Of a stretch of 64,000 nt of DNA, positions 9,711-19,675 are shown one piece after another. The position numbers and the translations under genes were made by a program. Source of the stretch: Sphingomonas sp. Leaf33 (GTDB lineage: Bacteria > Pseudomonadota > Alphaproteobacteria > Sphingomonadales > Sphingomonadaceae); the NCBI RefSeq assembly GCF_001421785.1, contig NZ_LMLB01000001.1, positions 1,292,322 to 1,356,321 of the forward strand, read 5' to 3'. Positions within the stretch are counted from its first letter, which is position 1. Every line of letters begins with the position of its first letter. The notes under the pieces were generated by a model. The model had not been told where the DNA came from. It saw nothing but the letters and a program-made list of their open reading frames with translations, and did not search any database.

Positions 9711-11213
9711 ATGTCCGATACCGCCATTGCCCTCAACCGCTTCGGCCTGGGGGCCCGCCCCGGCGAAGCGCCGCCCGCCGATCCGCGCCGCTGGCTGGTC
9801 GCGCAGTTCGATCGCTACCAGCCGCGCCCGGCTGTTCTGGCCGACGCACCGACCGCGGTGCAGGCGGGGGAGTATCTCCGGCAATATCAGGCGATCCGGC
9901 AGGATGTGCGGCAGGAACGCCGTGCGCAGGCGCCCGCTGACCCGTCCATGACCGACACGGCGATGGCGCCCGCCAGCCGTCGTCCGGCGGGCCCGCGACA
10001 GGTGGCGCAGGCCGACGACACGCCGCTGACCGAGACGGAGCGGATGCGTCAGGCGCTGCGGCGGCAGGGGCAGGGCCTGTACACGCGATCGATCGGGCTG
10101 CGCATGAATGCGGCCCTCACTGCGCCCGCGCCGTTCGTCGAGCGGCTGGTGCATTTCTGGGCCAACCACTTCGCCGTATCGGCGGACGGGATGCGCGTGA
10201 CGCCCTTGGCCGGGCCGTTCGAATTCGAGGCGATCCGCCCGCACGTGCTGGGCAGCTTTCGCGACATGCTGTTCGCGGTCGAGCAGCACCCGGCCATGCT
10301 CGCCTTCCTCGACCAGGCGCAGTCGGTCGGGCCGAATTCGGTGTTTGCGCAGTTTGCCGCGCAACGCCCGGTGGCGACGCAGCGCAAGTTCGGGCTGAAC
10401 GAGAATCTCGCGCGCGAAATCCTGGAGCTCCACACGCTGGGCGTGCGGACGGGCTATACCCAGGCTGACGTGACCGAATTCGCGCGCGCCATGACCGGCT
10501 GGACCATCGCCGGGCTGGGCCGTGGTGCGGGTCGCGGGCAGGGCGGCGCACCCGGCAGCTTCCAGTTCGCGCCGCGGCTCCACGAACCGGGTGCGCGGAC
10601 GATCCTGGGCAAGAGCTATCCGCAGGAGGGCGTGGCGCAGGCCGCCGCCGTGCTCGATATGCTGGCGGTCCACCCCTCCACCGCCCGGCACATCGCGACG
10701 AAGCTGGTCCGCCACTTCGTTGCCGACGATCCGCCGCCAGCTGCGGTCGCGCGGGTGGAGGCCGCGTTCCTGCAATCGAACGGCGACCTGCCGACCGTCT
10801 ATCGCGCGTTGATCGCCGCGCCCGAGGCCTGGGGCGCGCAGGCGACGAAGTTCAAGACGCCGTGGGACTGGTCGGTTTCGGCGCTACGCGCGCTGGGCAT
10901 CACCGAATTCGGCACGCCGCAGACGGTGGGCCTGCTCCAGCAACTCGGCCAGCCGGTGTGGCGGCCGGGCTCGCCTGCCGGCTGGGACGATGTCGCCGCC
11001 AGTTGGGCCGGGCCCGATGCGGTCTTGCGGCGGGTCGAGGCCGCCGAGCGCTTCGCCAATCGTGTGGGCCAGGTGATCGACCCGCGCGCCCGCGCAGCCG
11101 AACTCTTCCCCGGCGGCGCCAGTGCCGCGACGACGCAGGCCATCGCCCGCGCCGAAAGCCCGCCCCAGGGCCTGGCGCTCCTGCTCGTGTCCCCCGATTT
11201 CCTGCGGAGATAA
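9711..11213 (+). CDS. DUF1800 family protein
   Basis: A 500-residue protein with the DUF1800 hallmarks: the start AIALNRFGLGARPGE, the central LVHFWANHFAVS and the NENLAREILELHTLGV segment. The function of this family is not established. It has no obvious signal peptide. A CAGGAG ribosome binding site lies about ten bases before the ATG. It ends four bases before the DUF1501 gene; the two families are commonly found as a pair, which suggests joint action on one substrate or structure. Confidence 0.88.
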   Translation: MSDTAIALNRFGLGARPGEAPPADPRRWLVAQFDRYQPRPAVLADAPTAVQAGEYLRQYQAIRQDVRQERRAQAPADPSMTDTAMAPASRRPAGPRQVAQADDTPLTETERMRQALRRQGQGLYTRSIGLRMNAALTAPAPFVERLVHFWANHFAVSADGMRVTPLAGPFEFEAIRPHVLGSFRDMLFAVEQHPAMLAFLDQAQSVGPNSVFAQFAAQRPVATQRKFGLNENLAREILELHTLGVRTGYTQADVTEFARAMTGWTIAGLGRGAGRGQGGAPGSFQFAPRLHEPGARTILGKSYPQEGVAQAAAVLDMLAVHPSTARHIATKLVRHFVADDPPPAAVARVEAAFLQSNGDLPTVYRALIAAPEAWGAQATKFKTPWDWSVSALRALGITEFGTPQTVGLLQQLGQPVWRPGSPAGWDDVAASWAGPDAVLRRVEAAERFANRVGQVIDPRARAAELFPGGASAATTQAIARAESPPQGLALLLVSPDFLRR

Positions 11214-11217
11214 GCCC

Positions 11218-12360
11218 ATGGTCACGCGTCGACACTTCGTCTCCTCCGCCGGCCTCGCCATGCTGGGGGCGACCTTTGCGCCCCGCATCGCCTTCGCCGC
11301 GGCGCCCACGGACAAACGCTTCGTCTTCATCATCCAACGCGGCGCCGCCGACGGTCTCGGCACGCTCGTGCCCTATGGCGACCCGGCCTATGCCGCGGTG
11401 CGCGGCGTGCTGGCGGACGGTCAGCATCAGAAGCTCGACGGGATGTTCGGGCTGCATCCGATGCTCACCCAGTCGGCGGCGATGTTCCGGTCGAAGGAGG
11501 CGCTGTTCGCCCACGCCGTCGCCTCGCCCTACCGCGACCGCTCGCATTTCGACGGGCAGAACGTGCTCGAGACGGGCGGGGCTCAGGCCTATGCGGTGAA
11601 GGATGGGTGGCTCAACCGGCTGCTGACCGTCCTGCCGCAAGGCGACAATCGCGCCATCGCGATCGCCGCGACGGTGCCGATGGCGCTGCGTGGGCCGGTT
11701 GAGGTCGCGTCCTACGCGCCCTCGGCACTGCCCGATGCGACCGACGACTTGCTGGCGCGGGTGACGCAGCTGTATCAGGGTGACGCGCAGCTGCATGGGC
11801 TGTGGGAACAGGCGATGGCGACGCGGACCCTGACCGGCGATCTGAGCGCCGACGATGGTCGCAATGCTGCCGCGACGGGTGCGCTTGCGGCCAAGCTGCT
11901 CGCGCCCGCCGACGGCGCGCGGATCGCGATGATCGAAACGGGCGGCTGGGACACGCACAGCGGCCAGCAGGCGCGGCTCGGCGCGCAGCTCCGTGGGCTC
12001 GACGCGATGGTCGCCGCGATCAAGACGGGCATGGGCCCGGCGTGGAAGGATACGATGGTGCTGGTCGCCACCGAATTCGGCCGGACGGTCGCGGTCAACG
12101 GGACCGGCGGCACCGACCACGGCACCGCGTCTGCGGCCATGCTGTTCGGCGGCGGGGTGAAGGGCGGCCGGGTACTGGCCGACTGGCCGGGGCTGGCGGC
12201 GGCCAATCTCTACGAAGGCCGCGACCTGAAGCCGACGACGAGCCTGGACGGCTTCATCGCCGGCGCGGTGGCGGCGCATTTCGCGATCGATCCGGCGCGC
12301 ACGGTTGCGGCGCTGTTCCCGAAGGCGGGGGCGGTAAAGGCGGTGGAGGGGTTGGTCTAG
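11218..12360 (+). CDS. DUF1501 family protein, Tat-exported
   Basis: A 380-residue protein beginning with a twin-arginine signal (RRHFVSSAGLAML, ending near IAFAA), so probably folded before export to the periplasm. DUF1501 proteins resemble the alkaline phosphatase/sulfatase fold; RGAADGLGTLVPYGDP, TGGWDTHSGQQ and TEFGRTVAVNGTGGTDHG are the conserved patches, and the last looks like a metal site. The substrate is unknown. The ATG at 11218 follows the DUF1800 stop by four bases. The TatABC transporter it would need is encoded at 18 kb. Confidence 0.88.
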   Translation: MVTRRHFVSSAGLAMLGATFAPRIAFAAAPTDKRFVFIIQRGAADGLGTLVPYGDPAYAAVRGVLADGQHQKLDGMFGLHPMLTQSAAMFRSKEALFAHAVASPYRDRSHFDGQNVLETGGAQAYAVKDGWLNRLLTVLPQGDNRAIAIAATVPMALRGPVEVASYAPSALPDATDDLLARVTQLYQGDAQLHGLWEQAMATRTLTGDLSADDGRNAAATGALAAKLLAPADGARIAMIETGGWDTHSGQQARLGAQLRGLDAMVAAIKTGMGPAWKDTMVLVATEFGRTVAVNGTGGTDHGTASAAMLFGGGVKGGRVLADWPGLAAANLYEGRDLKPTTSLDGFIAGAVAAHFAIDPARTVAALFPKAGAVKAVEGLV

Positions 12361-12380
12361 GGCGGGTAACCCCAAAAGTC

Positions 12381-12478
12381 CGTTCGCCCTGAGCTTGTCG
12401 AAGGGCTGTCCTTCTTCGTGCCGCGGACTGCGCGGCATCTGAAGAGAAGGCAGTGCTTCGACAGGCTCAGCACGAACG
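12381..12478. repeat. Intergenic inverted repeat (family B)
   Basis: The ends CGTTCGCCCTGAGCTTGTCG and CGACAGGCTCAGCACGAACG are imperfect inverted repeats around an inner complementary pair (CTGTCCTTCTT / GAAGAGAAGGCAG). A related copy lies at 18284-18365. It sits between two convergent genes, so it may also end transcription. Confidence 0.8.
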
Positions 12479-12493
12479 TGACAGGGAGGGCGC

Positions 12494-12802
12494 TCAGTCC
12501 GCGCTGGCGGTGCGGTCGGCGGCGCCTCGGGCAAGCGCCCCCTTGGCCGAGGCGACCGAGAAGCGGACCGGGCGGGTGCCGGCGTAACCGGTCACGACGC
12601 CGTTGCGGACGACCAGGCGGAACGCGTCGCCCTGCGGCAGGGCGGTTCCGGTCAGGACCGTCGCGCCACCGGCCGACACCGTGCTTTCGTAGCGATAGGT
12701 GACGCCGTCATGCACGAAGCTCTTAGTCGGCTCCCCGGCGATGCTAGCGGTGGCAACAAGGGCAACGGCGGGGGTTGCGATGAGGCTGAGCAGCTTGAAC
12801 AT
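12494..12802 (-). CDS. Small exported protein of unknown function
   Basis: A 102-residue product with a signal peptide (MFKLLSLIATPAVALVATAS, cleavage near SIAGE), followed by a short domain starting KSFVHDGVTYRYES and probably rich in beta strands. The ATG at 12802 is preferred because it starts the signal peptide and is preceded by GGAGA; the frame extends 24 codons further upstream without signs of real protein. No family recognised. Transcribed convergently to the DUF1501 gene and divergently from argS. Confidence 0.75.
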   Translation of the reverse strand: MFKLLSLIATPAVALVATASIAGEPTKSFVHDGVTYRYESTVSAGGATVLTGTALPQGDAFRLVVRNGVVTGYAGTRPVRFSVASAKGALARGAADRTASAD

Positions 12803-12983
12803 TATCGGTCTCCGGGTTGGCGTCGGGTCCGGCGGTGGTTCGCGGCGTCTCCTGACCGGCTCAACATATTGCACTGCAACATGGCGGCAATCGCGAGGAT
12901 TGCCATCGTAGTTGCAGTTCCTGCAATCGCGCGGGGCGTCCCGCTTGCGGTGATGCGCCGCCGCCCTTAAGCGCCGGGGCGCT

Positions 12984-14717
12984 ATGACACTCTACTCACG
13001 CTTCGCCGCTCATCTCGATTCCGCCCTCGATGCGCTCGTCGCCGCAGGCACGCTGCCGGCGGGGCTGGAACGACGCGCGGTCACCGTCGAACCGCCGCGC
13101 GACCCGAGCCACGGCGATCTTGCGACCAATGCCGCGATGGTGCTGGCCAAGCCCGCCGGCACCAATCCGCGCGTGCTGGCCGAAGCGCTGATCGGCGAAC
13201 TGCGTGCGATCCCCGGCGTGTCGGGCGTCGCGGTCGCGGGGCCGGGCTTCATCAACCTGACACTCGACGACACCACGTGGCGCGACGAGCTTGCCGGCAT
13301 CGTTGCCGCAGGCGACGATTACGGCAAATCGTCCGTTGGCGCGGGTATCGCCGTCAACGTCGAATATGTCTCGGCCAATCCGACCGGGCCGATGCACATG
13401 GGCCATTGCCGCGGTGCGGTGGTAGGCGATGCGCTCGCCAACCTGCTCGCCTTCGTCGGGCACACAGTCATCCGCGAATATGTCATCAACGACGCGGGCA
13501 GCCAGGTGCAGACGCTCGCCCGTTCGGCGCACCTGCGCTACCGCGAGGCGCTGGGCGAGGCCATCGGTGCGATGCCGGAGGGGCTGTATCCGGGCGATTA
13601 CCTCGTGCCGATCGGCCAGGCCCTCGCCGCCGAATTCAGCGACCGCTACGTCGGCGCGCCGGAGAGCGAATGGCTCGCGACCTTCCGCGTGAAGACCGTC
13701 GATGCGATGATGGAGCTTATCAAGGCCGATCTCGCGCTGCTCGGCATTCACCACGACGTGTTCGCCTCCGAAGCCGAGTTGCAGGCGGCCGGCAAACCGC
13801 AAGCGGCCGAGGCGTGGCTGCGCGCGCGCGACCTGGTCTATGACGGCGTGCTCGAGGCACCCAAGGGCGAGACGCCCGAGGACTGGGAGCCGGTCGAACT
13901 GCCGCTGTTCCGGTCGACGAGGTTCGGCGACGACCAGGATCGCCCGATTAAGAAGTCGGACGGGACCTGGACCTATTTCGGCGCCGACCTCGCCTATCAC
14001 TTCCAAAAGGCCGAGAGCGCCGACCAACTCATCGACATCTGGGGTGCCGACCATGCCGGCACCGTCAAGCGCATCCAGGCCGCCGTCGCCGCGCTGACCG
14101 AAGGCCGGACGCGGTTCGACGTGAAGCTCGTCCAGATGGTCCGCCTGCTGCGTGCCGGTGAGCCGGTCAAGATGTCGAAGCGCGCGGGCAATTTCGTGAC
14201 GCTGGCCGATGTCGTGCGTGAAGTCGGCAAGGACGTCGTCCGCTTCACCATGCTGACCCGCAAGGCCGACGCGCAGATGGATTTCGACTTCGCCAAGGTG
14301 GTCGAGGCGTCGAAGGACAATCCGGTCTTCTACGTCAACTACGCCCACGCCCGCGTCCATTCGCTGCATCGCCGCGCGAAGGAGGCGGGGATCGTGCTGC
14401 CGGAGCAGGCCGACCTGTCCCGGCTTGATACGGCAGAACTGGCGCTGGTGAAGCGGATGGCGCAATTTCCACGCGTGGCCGAAGGGGCTGCGGCTGCGCG
14501 TGAGCCGCACCGTATCGCCTTTTATCTCTATGACTTGGCCGCCGAATTTCACGCGCTGTGGAACCAGGGTAACGACGATCCGTCCAGGCGCTTCCTGCTG
14601 GTCGACGATGTCGCGACGACCGCGGCGCGACTGTTCTTGGCCGATGCGGTCGGTCAGGTTATCCGTGGCGGGCTGGCGATCATGGGGGTCGAGGCGGTCG
14701 AGGAGATGGGCGCGTGA
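12984..14717 (+). CDS. argS: Arginyl-tRNA synthetase
   Basis: Class I aminoacyl-tRNA synthetase charging tRNA-Arg. The 577-residue protein has the N-terminal arginyl-synthetase domain (about 1-90), the HIGH-type signature as HMGH (138-141) after SANPTGPM, the KMSK loop (396-399) and a C-terminal helical anticodon domain. It overlaps the following SPOR gene by four bases (GTGA). Confidence 0.97.
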   Translation: MTLYSRFAAHLDSALDALVAAGTLPAGLERRAVTVEPPRDPSHGDLATNAAMVLAKPAGTNPRVLAEALIGELRAIPGVSGVAVAGPGFINLTLDDTTWRDELAGIVAAGDDYGKSSVGAGIAVNVEYVSANPTGPMHMGHCRGAVVGDALANLLAFVGHTVIREYVINDAGSQVQTLARSAHLRYREALGEAIGAMPEGLYPGDYLVPIGQALAAEFSDRYVGAPESEWLATFRVKTVDAMMELIKADLALLGIHHDVFASEAELQAAGKPQAAEAWLRARDLVYDGVLEAPKGETPEDWEPVELPLFRSTRFGDDQDRPIKKSDGTWTYFGADLAYHFQKAESADQLIDIWGADHAGTVKRIQAAVAALTEGRTRFDVKLVQMVRLLRAGEPVKMSKRAGNFVTLADVVREVGKDVVRFTMLTRKADAQMDFDFAKVVEASKDNPVFYVNYAHARVHSLHRRAKEAGIVLPEQADLSRLDTAELALVKRMAQFPRVAEGAAAAREPHRIAFYLYDLAAEFHALWNQGNDDPSRRFLLVDDVATTAARLFLADAVGQVIRGGLAIMGVEAVEEMGA

Positions 14718-15454
14718 ACACCGGTAGCGAAAGCGGCGGTCGTCCGGTCATTGCCGAGGACGATCGGCTGCCGTGGCTCGAATCCGCGGACGACGATTAT
14801 CGCGAGGGCCCGTCGCCGCTGCGCATCGTGGCCATCGCGGTCATCGCCATCGCGCTGATCGCAACTGCGGTGTGGGCGTTCAATCGCTATGGCCGCAGCA
14901 CCGGAACGACCGGATCGGGTGAGCTCATCACCGCGCAGGACGGCGATTACAAGGTCAAGCCCGAGACGCCTGGCGGCATGACTGTCGACGGGCAAGGCGA
15001 CAGCGTGTTCCGCACGTCGGAAGGCGCCAGCGCCACCGGCGCGATCGATACCCGTGCCGTACCCGAAGCACCCGTCGCGGGCCGCACCGCCAAGCCCGCG
15101 GCCAAGCCGGCCGAAGGCGCCACCCGCGTCGTCACCGCCGTACCGACAGGCACCGGCGGTCGCCTGACCGCACAGTCCCCCGACATGGCGGTGCCCAGGG
15201 CGACCGCGGGCGGCGGCGGCGGCGCGCTGGTCCAGCTCGGCTCCTTCCCGACCGAAGCCGCGGCGAATTCGGCGTGGGAGGCGCTGTCGAAGCGCTTCGC
15301 CTATGTCGCGAACCTGGGCAAGTCGATCGAGAAAGCCGATGTTCGCGGCAGCACCGTCTATCGCCTGCGCGTGAACGCCGGCAGCAACGGTAACGCCAAC
15401 ACCATCTGCGGCCGGCTGAAGGTCGCGGGGGAAGCGTGCTTCGTTCCGAATTGA
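14714..15454 (+). CDS. SPOR-domain membrane protein
   Basis: A 246-residue bitopic protein: a short acidic cytoplasmic tail, one membrane span (about 38-58), a Pro/Ala/Thr-rich periplasmic linker, and a C-terminal SPOR domain (about 170-246, beginning GALVQLGSFPTEAAA). SPOR domains bind glycan strands lacking stem peptides and bring proteins to the septum. Between argS and nagZ this is a conserved alphaproteobacterial arrangement. It is a second SPOR protein in the window, distinct from the TPR/SPOR protein at 6.5 kb. Confidence 0.88.
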   Translation: MNTGSESGGRPVIAEDDRLPWLESADDDYREGPSPLRIVAIAVIAIALIATAVWAFNRYGRSTGTTGSGELITAQDGDYKVKPETPGGMTVDGQGDSVFRTSEGASATGAIDTRAVPEAPVAGRTAKPAAKPAEGATRVVTAVPTGTGGRLTAQSPDMAVPRATAGGGGGALVQLGSFPTEAAANSAWEALSKRFAYVANLGKSIEKADVRGSTVYRLRVNAGSNGNANTICGRLKVAGEACFVPN

Positions 15455-15480
15455 CGGGGGAGGGTGCATCGCTAGCAACC

Positions 15481-15573
15481 GTCATCCCCGCGCAGGCGGG
15501 GATAAATAGTCGCTGAACGTCATGAGACTCATCAACGTCAGCCGGAATTTATCCCCGCCTTCGCGGGGATGAC
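15481..15573. repeat. Intergenic inverted repeat (family C)
   Basis: The left arm GTCATCCCCGCG...GGCGGGGATAAAT and the right arm ATTTATCCCCGCC...CGCGGGGATGAC are inverted copies, each forming its own small hairpin, separated by about 35 bases. It lies within the SPOR-nagZ gap. Confidence 0.85.
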
Positions 15574-15639
15574 GGTGCAGGGCGTGCGGCGCTCAAGTGA
15601 TTTGCCTGCCACCTGCCTTCCCCGCTAAAGCCCCCGCCC

Positions 15640-16644
15640 ATGAAACCCGTCATCTACGGCCTGTCCGGCCTATCGCTTACCGCTGACGAGCGCGCCTTTT
15701 TCCGCGATGCCGATCCGGTTGGTTACATCCTGTTCGGACGCAATGTGCAGGACCGTGCGCAACTGTCTGCACTGACAGCGGAATTACGCTCGATCACCGG
15801 TCGTGACCGGTTGCCGATCCTGATCGATCAGGAGGGTGGCCGGGTTGCCCGGATGAAGCCGCCGGAGTGGCCGGCGTTCCCGGCCGGGCCGGCGTTCGAC
15901 GCGCTCTACGACACGGCACCCGCCTCGGCCATCGCGGCGGCGCGCGCCAACGGCGAGGCGCTGGGCGCGATGCTGGCGGAGGTCGGCATCACCGTCGATT
16001 GCGCGCCGATGCTCGACCGCCGCTTCCCCGGCACGGTATCTGCCATCGCCGACCGCGCGTATGGCGGCGATGCGATGCAGGTTGCCGCGCTCGGCCGTGC
16101 GATGCTCGATGGACTGGCGGCCGCCGGCGTCGTCGGCGTCGTCAAGCACATGCCGGGCCATGGCCGCGCGGGCGTTGACAGCCATTACGAACTGCCCGTC
16201 GTCGATGCCTCGGACGCCGATCTGGAGGAGGATATCCGTCCGTTCCGGACGCTCGCCCGCGCAACCATGGGCATGACCTGCCACGTCGTGTTCAAGGCGT
16301 GGGACGCCGACCGGCCCGCAACACTGTCGCCGACCGTCATCGCCGAGATCATCCGCGGCCGGATCGGCTTCGACGGGCTGCTGATGACCGACGACATCGA
16401 CATGAAGGCGCTGTCGGGCACCGCAGGCGAAAAGGCTGAAGCCGCGCTGGCGGCCGGTTGCGACATCGTGCTCGATTGCTGGGCGCGAATGGACGAGATG
16501 GTCGAGATCGCCGCGCGGATCGGTGATATCTCGGACGCGGCACAAGCCCGGCTGGACCGCGCGATGGCGAGCGTACCGGCCTCCAGCCGCGTCGATTTCG
16601 CCGAAGCGATCGCGCGGCGGGACTCGTTCCTCGCGCTTGCGTGA
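15640..16644 (+). CDS. nagZ: Beta-N-acetylhexosaminidase NagZ (GH3)
   Basis: Cytoplasmic glycoside hydrolase that removes GlcNAc from anhydro-muropeptides during peptidoglycan recycling. The 334-residue protein carries LPILIDQEGGRVARM, the NagZ signature KHMPGHGR (from Lys169) with its mobile-loop histidine followed by DSHYELPVVD, and the nucleophile aspartate region LLMTDDIDMKAL (near residue 251). It is followed by scpA after 30 bases. Confidence 0.95.
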   Translation: MKPVIYGLSGLSLTADERAFFRDADPVGYILFGRNVQDRAQLSALTAELRSITGRDRLPILIDQEGGRVARMKPPEWPAFPAGPAFDALYDTAPASAIAAARANGEALGAMLAEVGITVDCAPMLDRRFPGTVSAIADRAYGGDAMQVAALGRAMLDGLAAAGVVGVVKHMPGHGRAGVDSHYELPVVDASDADLEEDIRPFRTLARATMGMTCHVVFKAWDADRPATLSPTVIAEIIRGRIGFDGLLMTDDIDMKALSGTAGEKAEAALAAGCDIVLDCWARMDEMVEIAARIGDISDAAQARLDRAMASVPASSRVDFAEAIARRDSFLALA

Positions 16645-16674
16645 GGCGACGTCGCCCTGCTTAACTCGCCTGCG

Positions 16675-17409
16675 ATGACCGCGGCCGATCCCGATACGCT
16701 GACGCTAGACCTCGACGGGTGGGAAGGGCCGCTGGACCTGCTGTTGGCGCTCGCGCGCAACCAGAAGGTCGACCTCAAGGTCATCTCGATCCTGGCGCTG
16801 GTCGAGCAGTATCTCGCCTTCCTCGACCAGGCCCGGTCGCTGAAGCTGGAGGTCGCGGCCGATTATCTCGTGATGGCGGCCTGGCTCGCCTATCTCAAAT
16901 CCGCGCTGCTGCTGCCACGCAATCCGGAAGAAACGCCAAGCCCCGAGGATATGGCTCTGCGCCTGCAACGCCGGCTCGAGCGGCTGAACGCGATGCGCGA
17001 GGCAGGCGCGCGGCTGGTGGCGCGCGACCGGCTGGGCCGCGATGTCTTCCTGCGCGGCACGCCCGAAGGGCTGCGCACCGTCCGCCACGCCACCTGGGAG
17101 GCCGAGATCTACGACCTGATCGCCGCCTATGGCCGCATCAGCGCGCGGTCGCGCCCGGTCATGCATGTCGTCGCCCACCGCGACGTCATGACGCTGGACG
17201 AGGCACTGGCGCGGGTGTCCGAGTTGATCGGCATGAGGGTTGATTGGGCAACGATCGAGAGTTTGGTCCCGTCGAGCGCTATCGGCGACTATCGCAAGTC
17301 GGCGGTCGCCTCCAGCTTCGTCGCGGTGCTCGAACTCGCCAAGCAGGGGCGGGCGGAGCTGCGCCAAGTATCACCCTTCGCCCCGCTGTACGTGCGGGCG
17401 GCATCATGA
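16675..17409 (+). CDS. scpA: Segregation and condensation protein A
   Basis: Kleisin subunit that bridges the SMC dimer heads in chromosome condensation. The 244-residue protein starts with the typical segment [19 protein letters not shown] and the helical stretch [18 protein letters not shown]. Its stop overlaps the scpB start (ATGA). No smc gene is in the window. Confidence 0.94.
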   Translation: MTAADPDTLTLDLDGWEGPLDLLLALARNQKVDLKVISILALVEQYLAFLDQARSLKLEVAADYLVMAAWLAYLKSALLLPRNPEETPSPEDMALRLQRRLERLNAMREAGARLVARDRLGRDVFLRGTPEGLRTVRHATWEAEIYDLIAAYGRISARSRPVMHVVAHRDVMTLDEALARVSELIGMRVDWATIESLVPSSAIGDYRKSAVASSFVAVLELAKQGRAELRQVSPFAPLYVRAAS

Positions 17410-17981
17410 CGCAGGGCGAATCGCTGGTGCGGGCGGTAGAGGCCGTGCTGTTCGCCGCCGAGACTCCGCTGACCATTCACGATATCCGCCTCCATGTCGG
17501 TACGCAGGCGGACGTGGGCGGCGCATTGGCGATGCTTCTCGAGCGCTATGCGGGGCGGGGCATCGAACTGGTCGAGCGCGGCGGCCGCTGGCATTTCCAG
17601 ACCGCCGCCGACCTCGCCCACCTGCTGCGCCGAGACCGCGAGGAGACGCGGCGGCTGAGCCGGGCGGGCATCGAGACGTTGGCGATCATCGCCTATCACG
17701 AACCCGTCAGCCGCGCGGAAATCGAGGCGATCCGCGGGGTTCAGGTCGCCAAGGGCACGCTCGACGTGCTGCTGGAGGCAGGCTGGATCCGCCCCGCCGG
17801 CCGCCGCGAAGTTCCGGGGCGCCCGCTGACCTATGCGACGACGGCAGGCTTTCTCAGCCACTTCGGCCTCGCCACCCGCCGCGACTTGCCGGGGCTGGAC
17901 GACCTGCGCGCGGCCGGCCTGCTCGACCCCATCGACCTGGCCTTCGAGAATGCCGTGGAAAAGGACGACGACAGCGACTAG
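17406..17981 (+). CDS. scpB: Segregation and condensation protein B
   Basis: A dimeric winged-helix partner of ScpA in the SMC-ScpAB complex. The 191-residue protein has the first winged-helix domain ([18 protein letters not shown]) and the signature [20 protein letters not shown], followed by the IRGVQ helix. The ATG at 17406 overlaps the scpA stop; a longer frame to 17244 lies entirely inside scpA and is not conserved. Confidence 0.94.
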   Translation: MTQGESLVRAVEAVLFAAETPLTIHDIRLHVGTQADVGGALAMLLERYAGRGIELVERGGRWHFQTAADLAHLLRRDREETRRLSRAGIETLAIIAYHEPVSRAEIEAIRGVQVAKGTLDVLLEAGWIRPAGRREVPGRPLTYATTAGFLSHFGLATRRDLPGLDDLRAAGLLDPIDLAFENAVEKDDDSD

Positions 17982-18007
17982 ATGACGATCAACCTAAGGA
18001 GTTGATC

Positions 18008-18247
18008 ATGGGTAGCATGAGTCTGGTTCACTGGCTGGTCGTCGCCGTGATCGTTATCCTGTTGTTCGGCGGCAGCCGGTTCTCGAACATGATGGGCGAC
18101 GTCGCCAAGGGCATAAAGCAGTTCAAGAAGGGCATGGCCGAGGACGACGATACGCCGTCGACCAAGGAGCCGACCCGGATCGAGGCGCAGAAGGCCGCTG
18201 AGCCCGCCTACAAGCCCGAGGTCGAACGCGTCCGCGAAGACCGCTGA
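18008..18247 (+). CDS. tatA: Twin-arginine translocase subunit TatA
   Basis: A 79-residue pore-forming subunit of the Tat exporter. It shows one N-terminal membrane span starting [17 protein letters not shown], the hinge, then the amphipathic helix [16 protein letters not shown] and a charged tail. A strong AAGGAG (17996-18001) precedes the ATG at 18008. A larger same-frame open stretch from 17240 is a shadow inside scpB. Confidence 0.95.
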   Translation: MGSMSLVHWLVVAVIVILLFGGSRFSNMMGDVAKGIKQFKKGMAEDDDTPSTKEPTRIEAQKAAEPAYKPEVERVREDR

Positions 18248-18283
18248 TCCGTTCCCGCGTGATCGAAGCGCGTCATACCATTC

Positions 18284-18365
18284 CCGTTCGCCCTGAGCGT
18301 GTCGAAGGGCTGCACTTCTTCGGATGCGAAGAAGGACAGGGCTTTGACACGTCCGGCCCGAACAG
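18284..18365. repeat. Intergenic inverted repeat (family B, second copy)
   Basis: CGTTCGCCCTGAGCGTGTCG pairs imperfectly with the TTTGACACGTCCGGCCCGAAC end, with an inner CTTCTTCG/CGAAGAAG hairpin. Related to the copy at 12381-12478. It sits inside the tatA-tatB gap, within the presumed operon. Confidence 0.75.
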
Positions 18366-18390
18366 GGTCGGTGCAGGGCTTTACTTCTAG

Positions 18391-18837
18391 ATGTTCGACG
18401 TAGCTCCTACCGAACTGCTGCTGGTCGCGATCGTCGCGCTGCTGGTGATCGGACCGAAGGATTTGCCCAAGGCGATGCGGTTTGTCGGCAAGTGGGTCGG
18501 CAAGGCGCGCGGTGTCGCGCGGCAATTCCGTTCGGGCTTCGATTCGATGGTGCGCGAGGCGGAACTGGCCGAGATGGAGAAGAAGTGGGCGGAGGAAAAT
18601 GCGCGCATCATGCGCGAGCATCCGATGACGCCGACCCCCGCCGCGCTGCCGGCGCCGCAGGACACGCCCGACGCACATACCCCCGGACAGCCGCCGGTGT
18701 TCGGCACGGAATCGCCCGAACCCATGGCTGACGGCGAGCATCCGCCGGTGATGGTCGAGAAGCCCGTCGTCGAGCCTGCCGCTCCTGCCCCTTCCGGCGA
18801 CACTCCGCCGCCGCCTGCCGACAAGACCCCGTCATGA
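18391..18837 (+). CDS. tatB: Twin-arginine translocase subunit TatB
   Basis: A 148-residue TatB that forms the signal-peptide receptor with TatC. N-terminal [20 protein letters not shown] is the membrane span, followed by [10 protein letters not shown] and a long amphipathic helix; the tail is Pro-rich. The stop overlaps the tatC ATG (ATGA). Confidence 0.94.
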   Translation: MFDVAPTELLLVAIVALLVIGPKDLPKAMRFVGKWVGKARGVARQFRSGFDSMVREAELAEMEKKWAEENARIMREHPMTPTPAALPAPQDTPDAHTPGQPPVFGTESPEPMADGEHPPVMVEKPVVEPAAPAPSGDTPPPPADKTPS

Positions 18838-19595
18838 GAGATATCGACGACACCCAGGCCCCGCTGCTCGACCATCTGATCGAGCTGCGCCGCCGCCTGC
18901 TGTATTGCGTCATCGCGGTCGTGCTGGGCTTTACCGTCTGTTTCTATTTCGCGCGGCCGATCTTTTCGTTCCTGGTCCATCCGCTGGTCCAGGCGGGACA
19001 GAACAAGATCTTCTTCACCCAGCTGTTCGAAGCGTTCTTCGTGCAGATCAAGGTGGCGTTCTTCGCCGCGATGATGCTCGCTTTCCCGATCATCGCGATG
19101 CAGCTGTGGCAGTTCGTGGCGCCGGGGCTGTACAAGAACGAGAAGAAGGCACTGCTGCCGTTCCTGCTGGCGACGCCGGTGCTGTTCACCATGGGGGCGG
19201 CGCTCGCCTATTACATGGCGATCCCGATCGCGGTGCACTTCCTGTTGAGTTATCAGGGTGACCTGGGCGGCGTGCAGCAGGAAGCGATTCCGACAGTCGG
19301 CCCGTATCTGTCGTTCGTCATGCAGTTCCTGTTCGCGTTCGGCATCTCGTTCCTGCTGCCGATCCTGCTGATGCTGCTGGAGCGCGCCGGCATCGTCACG
19401 CGCAAGCAACTGATCGGCGCGCGCCGTTACGCGATCGTCGGTGCGTTCGGCATAGCTGCGGTGCTGACGCCGCCGGATGTCGGGTCGCAGCTCATGCTCG
19501 CGATCCCGCTAATCCTGCTCTACGAAATCGCGCTGATCGGCATCTGGTTTACCGAACGCAAGCGCGCGAAGGTGGCGGCTACGGTCGACGCCTGA
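18834..19595 (+). CDS. tatC: Twin-arginine translocase subunit TatC
   Basis: A 253-residue integral membrane protein with six predicted spans and the TatC signatures [15 protein letters not shown] (cytoplasmic N-terminus), [19 protein letters not shown] and the later [20 protein letters not shown]. It recognises twin-arginine signals; the DUF1501 protein at 11.2 kb is a probable client. Last gene before a strong terminator. Confidence 0.96.
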   Translation: MRDIDDTQAPLLDHLIELRRRLLYCVIAVVLGFTVCFYFARPIFSFLVHPLVQAGQNKIFFTQLFEAFFVQIKVAFFAAMMLAFPIIAMQLWQFVAPGLYKNEKKALLPFLLATPVLFTMGAALAYYMAIPIAVHFLLSYQGDLGGVQQEAIPTVGPYLSFVMQFLFAFGISFLLPILLMLLERAGIVTRKQLIGARRYAIVGAFGIAAVLTPPDVGSQLMLAIPLILLYEIALIGIWFTERKRAKVAATVDA

Positions 19596-19611
19596 CGCTC
19601 AGGACGCGCAC

Positions 19612-19655
19612 AAAAAAATGGGCCGCGATCCGGGTATGGATCGCGGCCCATTTTT
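19612..19655. terminator. Bidirectional terminator between tatC and the entericidin-like gene
   Basis: A near-perfect 14-bp stem (ATGGGCCGCGATCC / GGATCGCGGCCCAT) is flanked by seven A on the left and five T on the right, so it can end both the rightward tatC and the leftward lipoprotein transcripts. Confidence 0.93.
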
Positions 19656-19675
19656 GCCTGTGAGGGCCGATCGGC

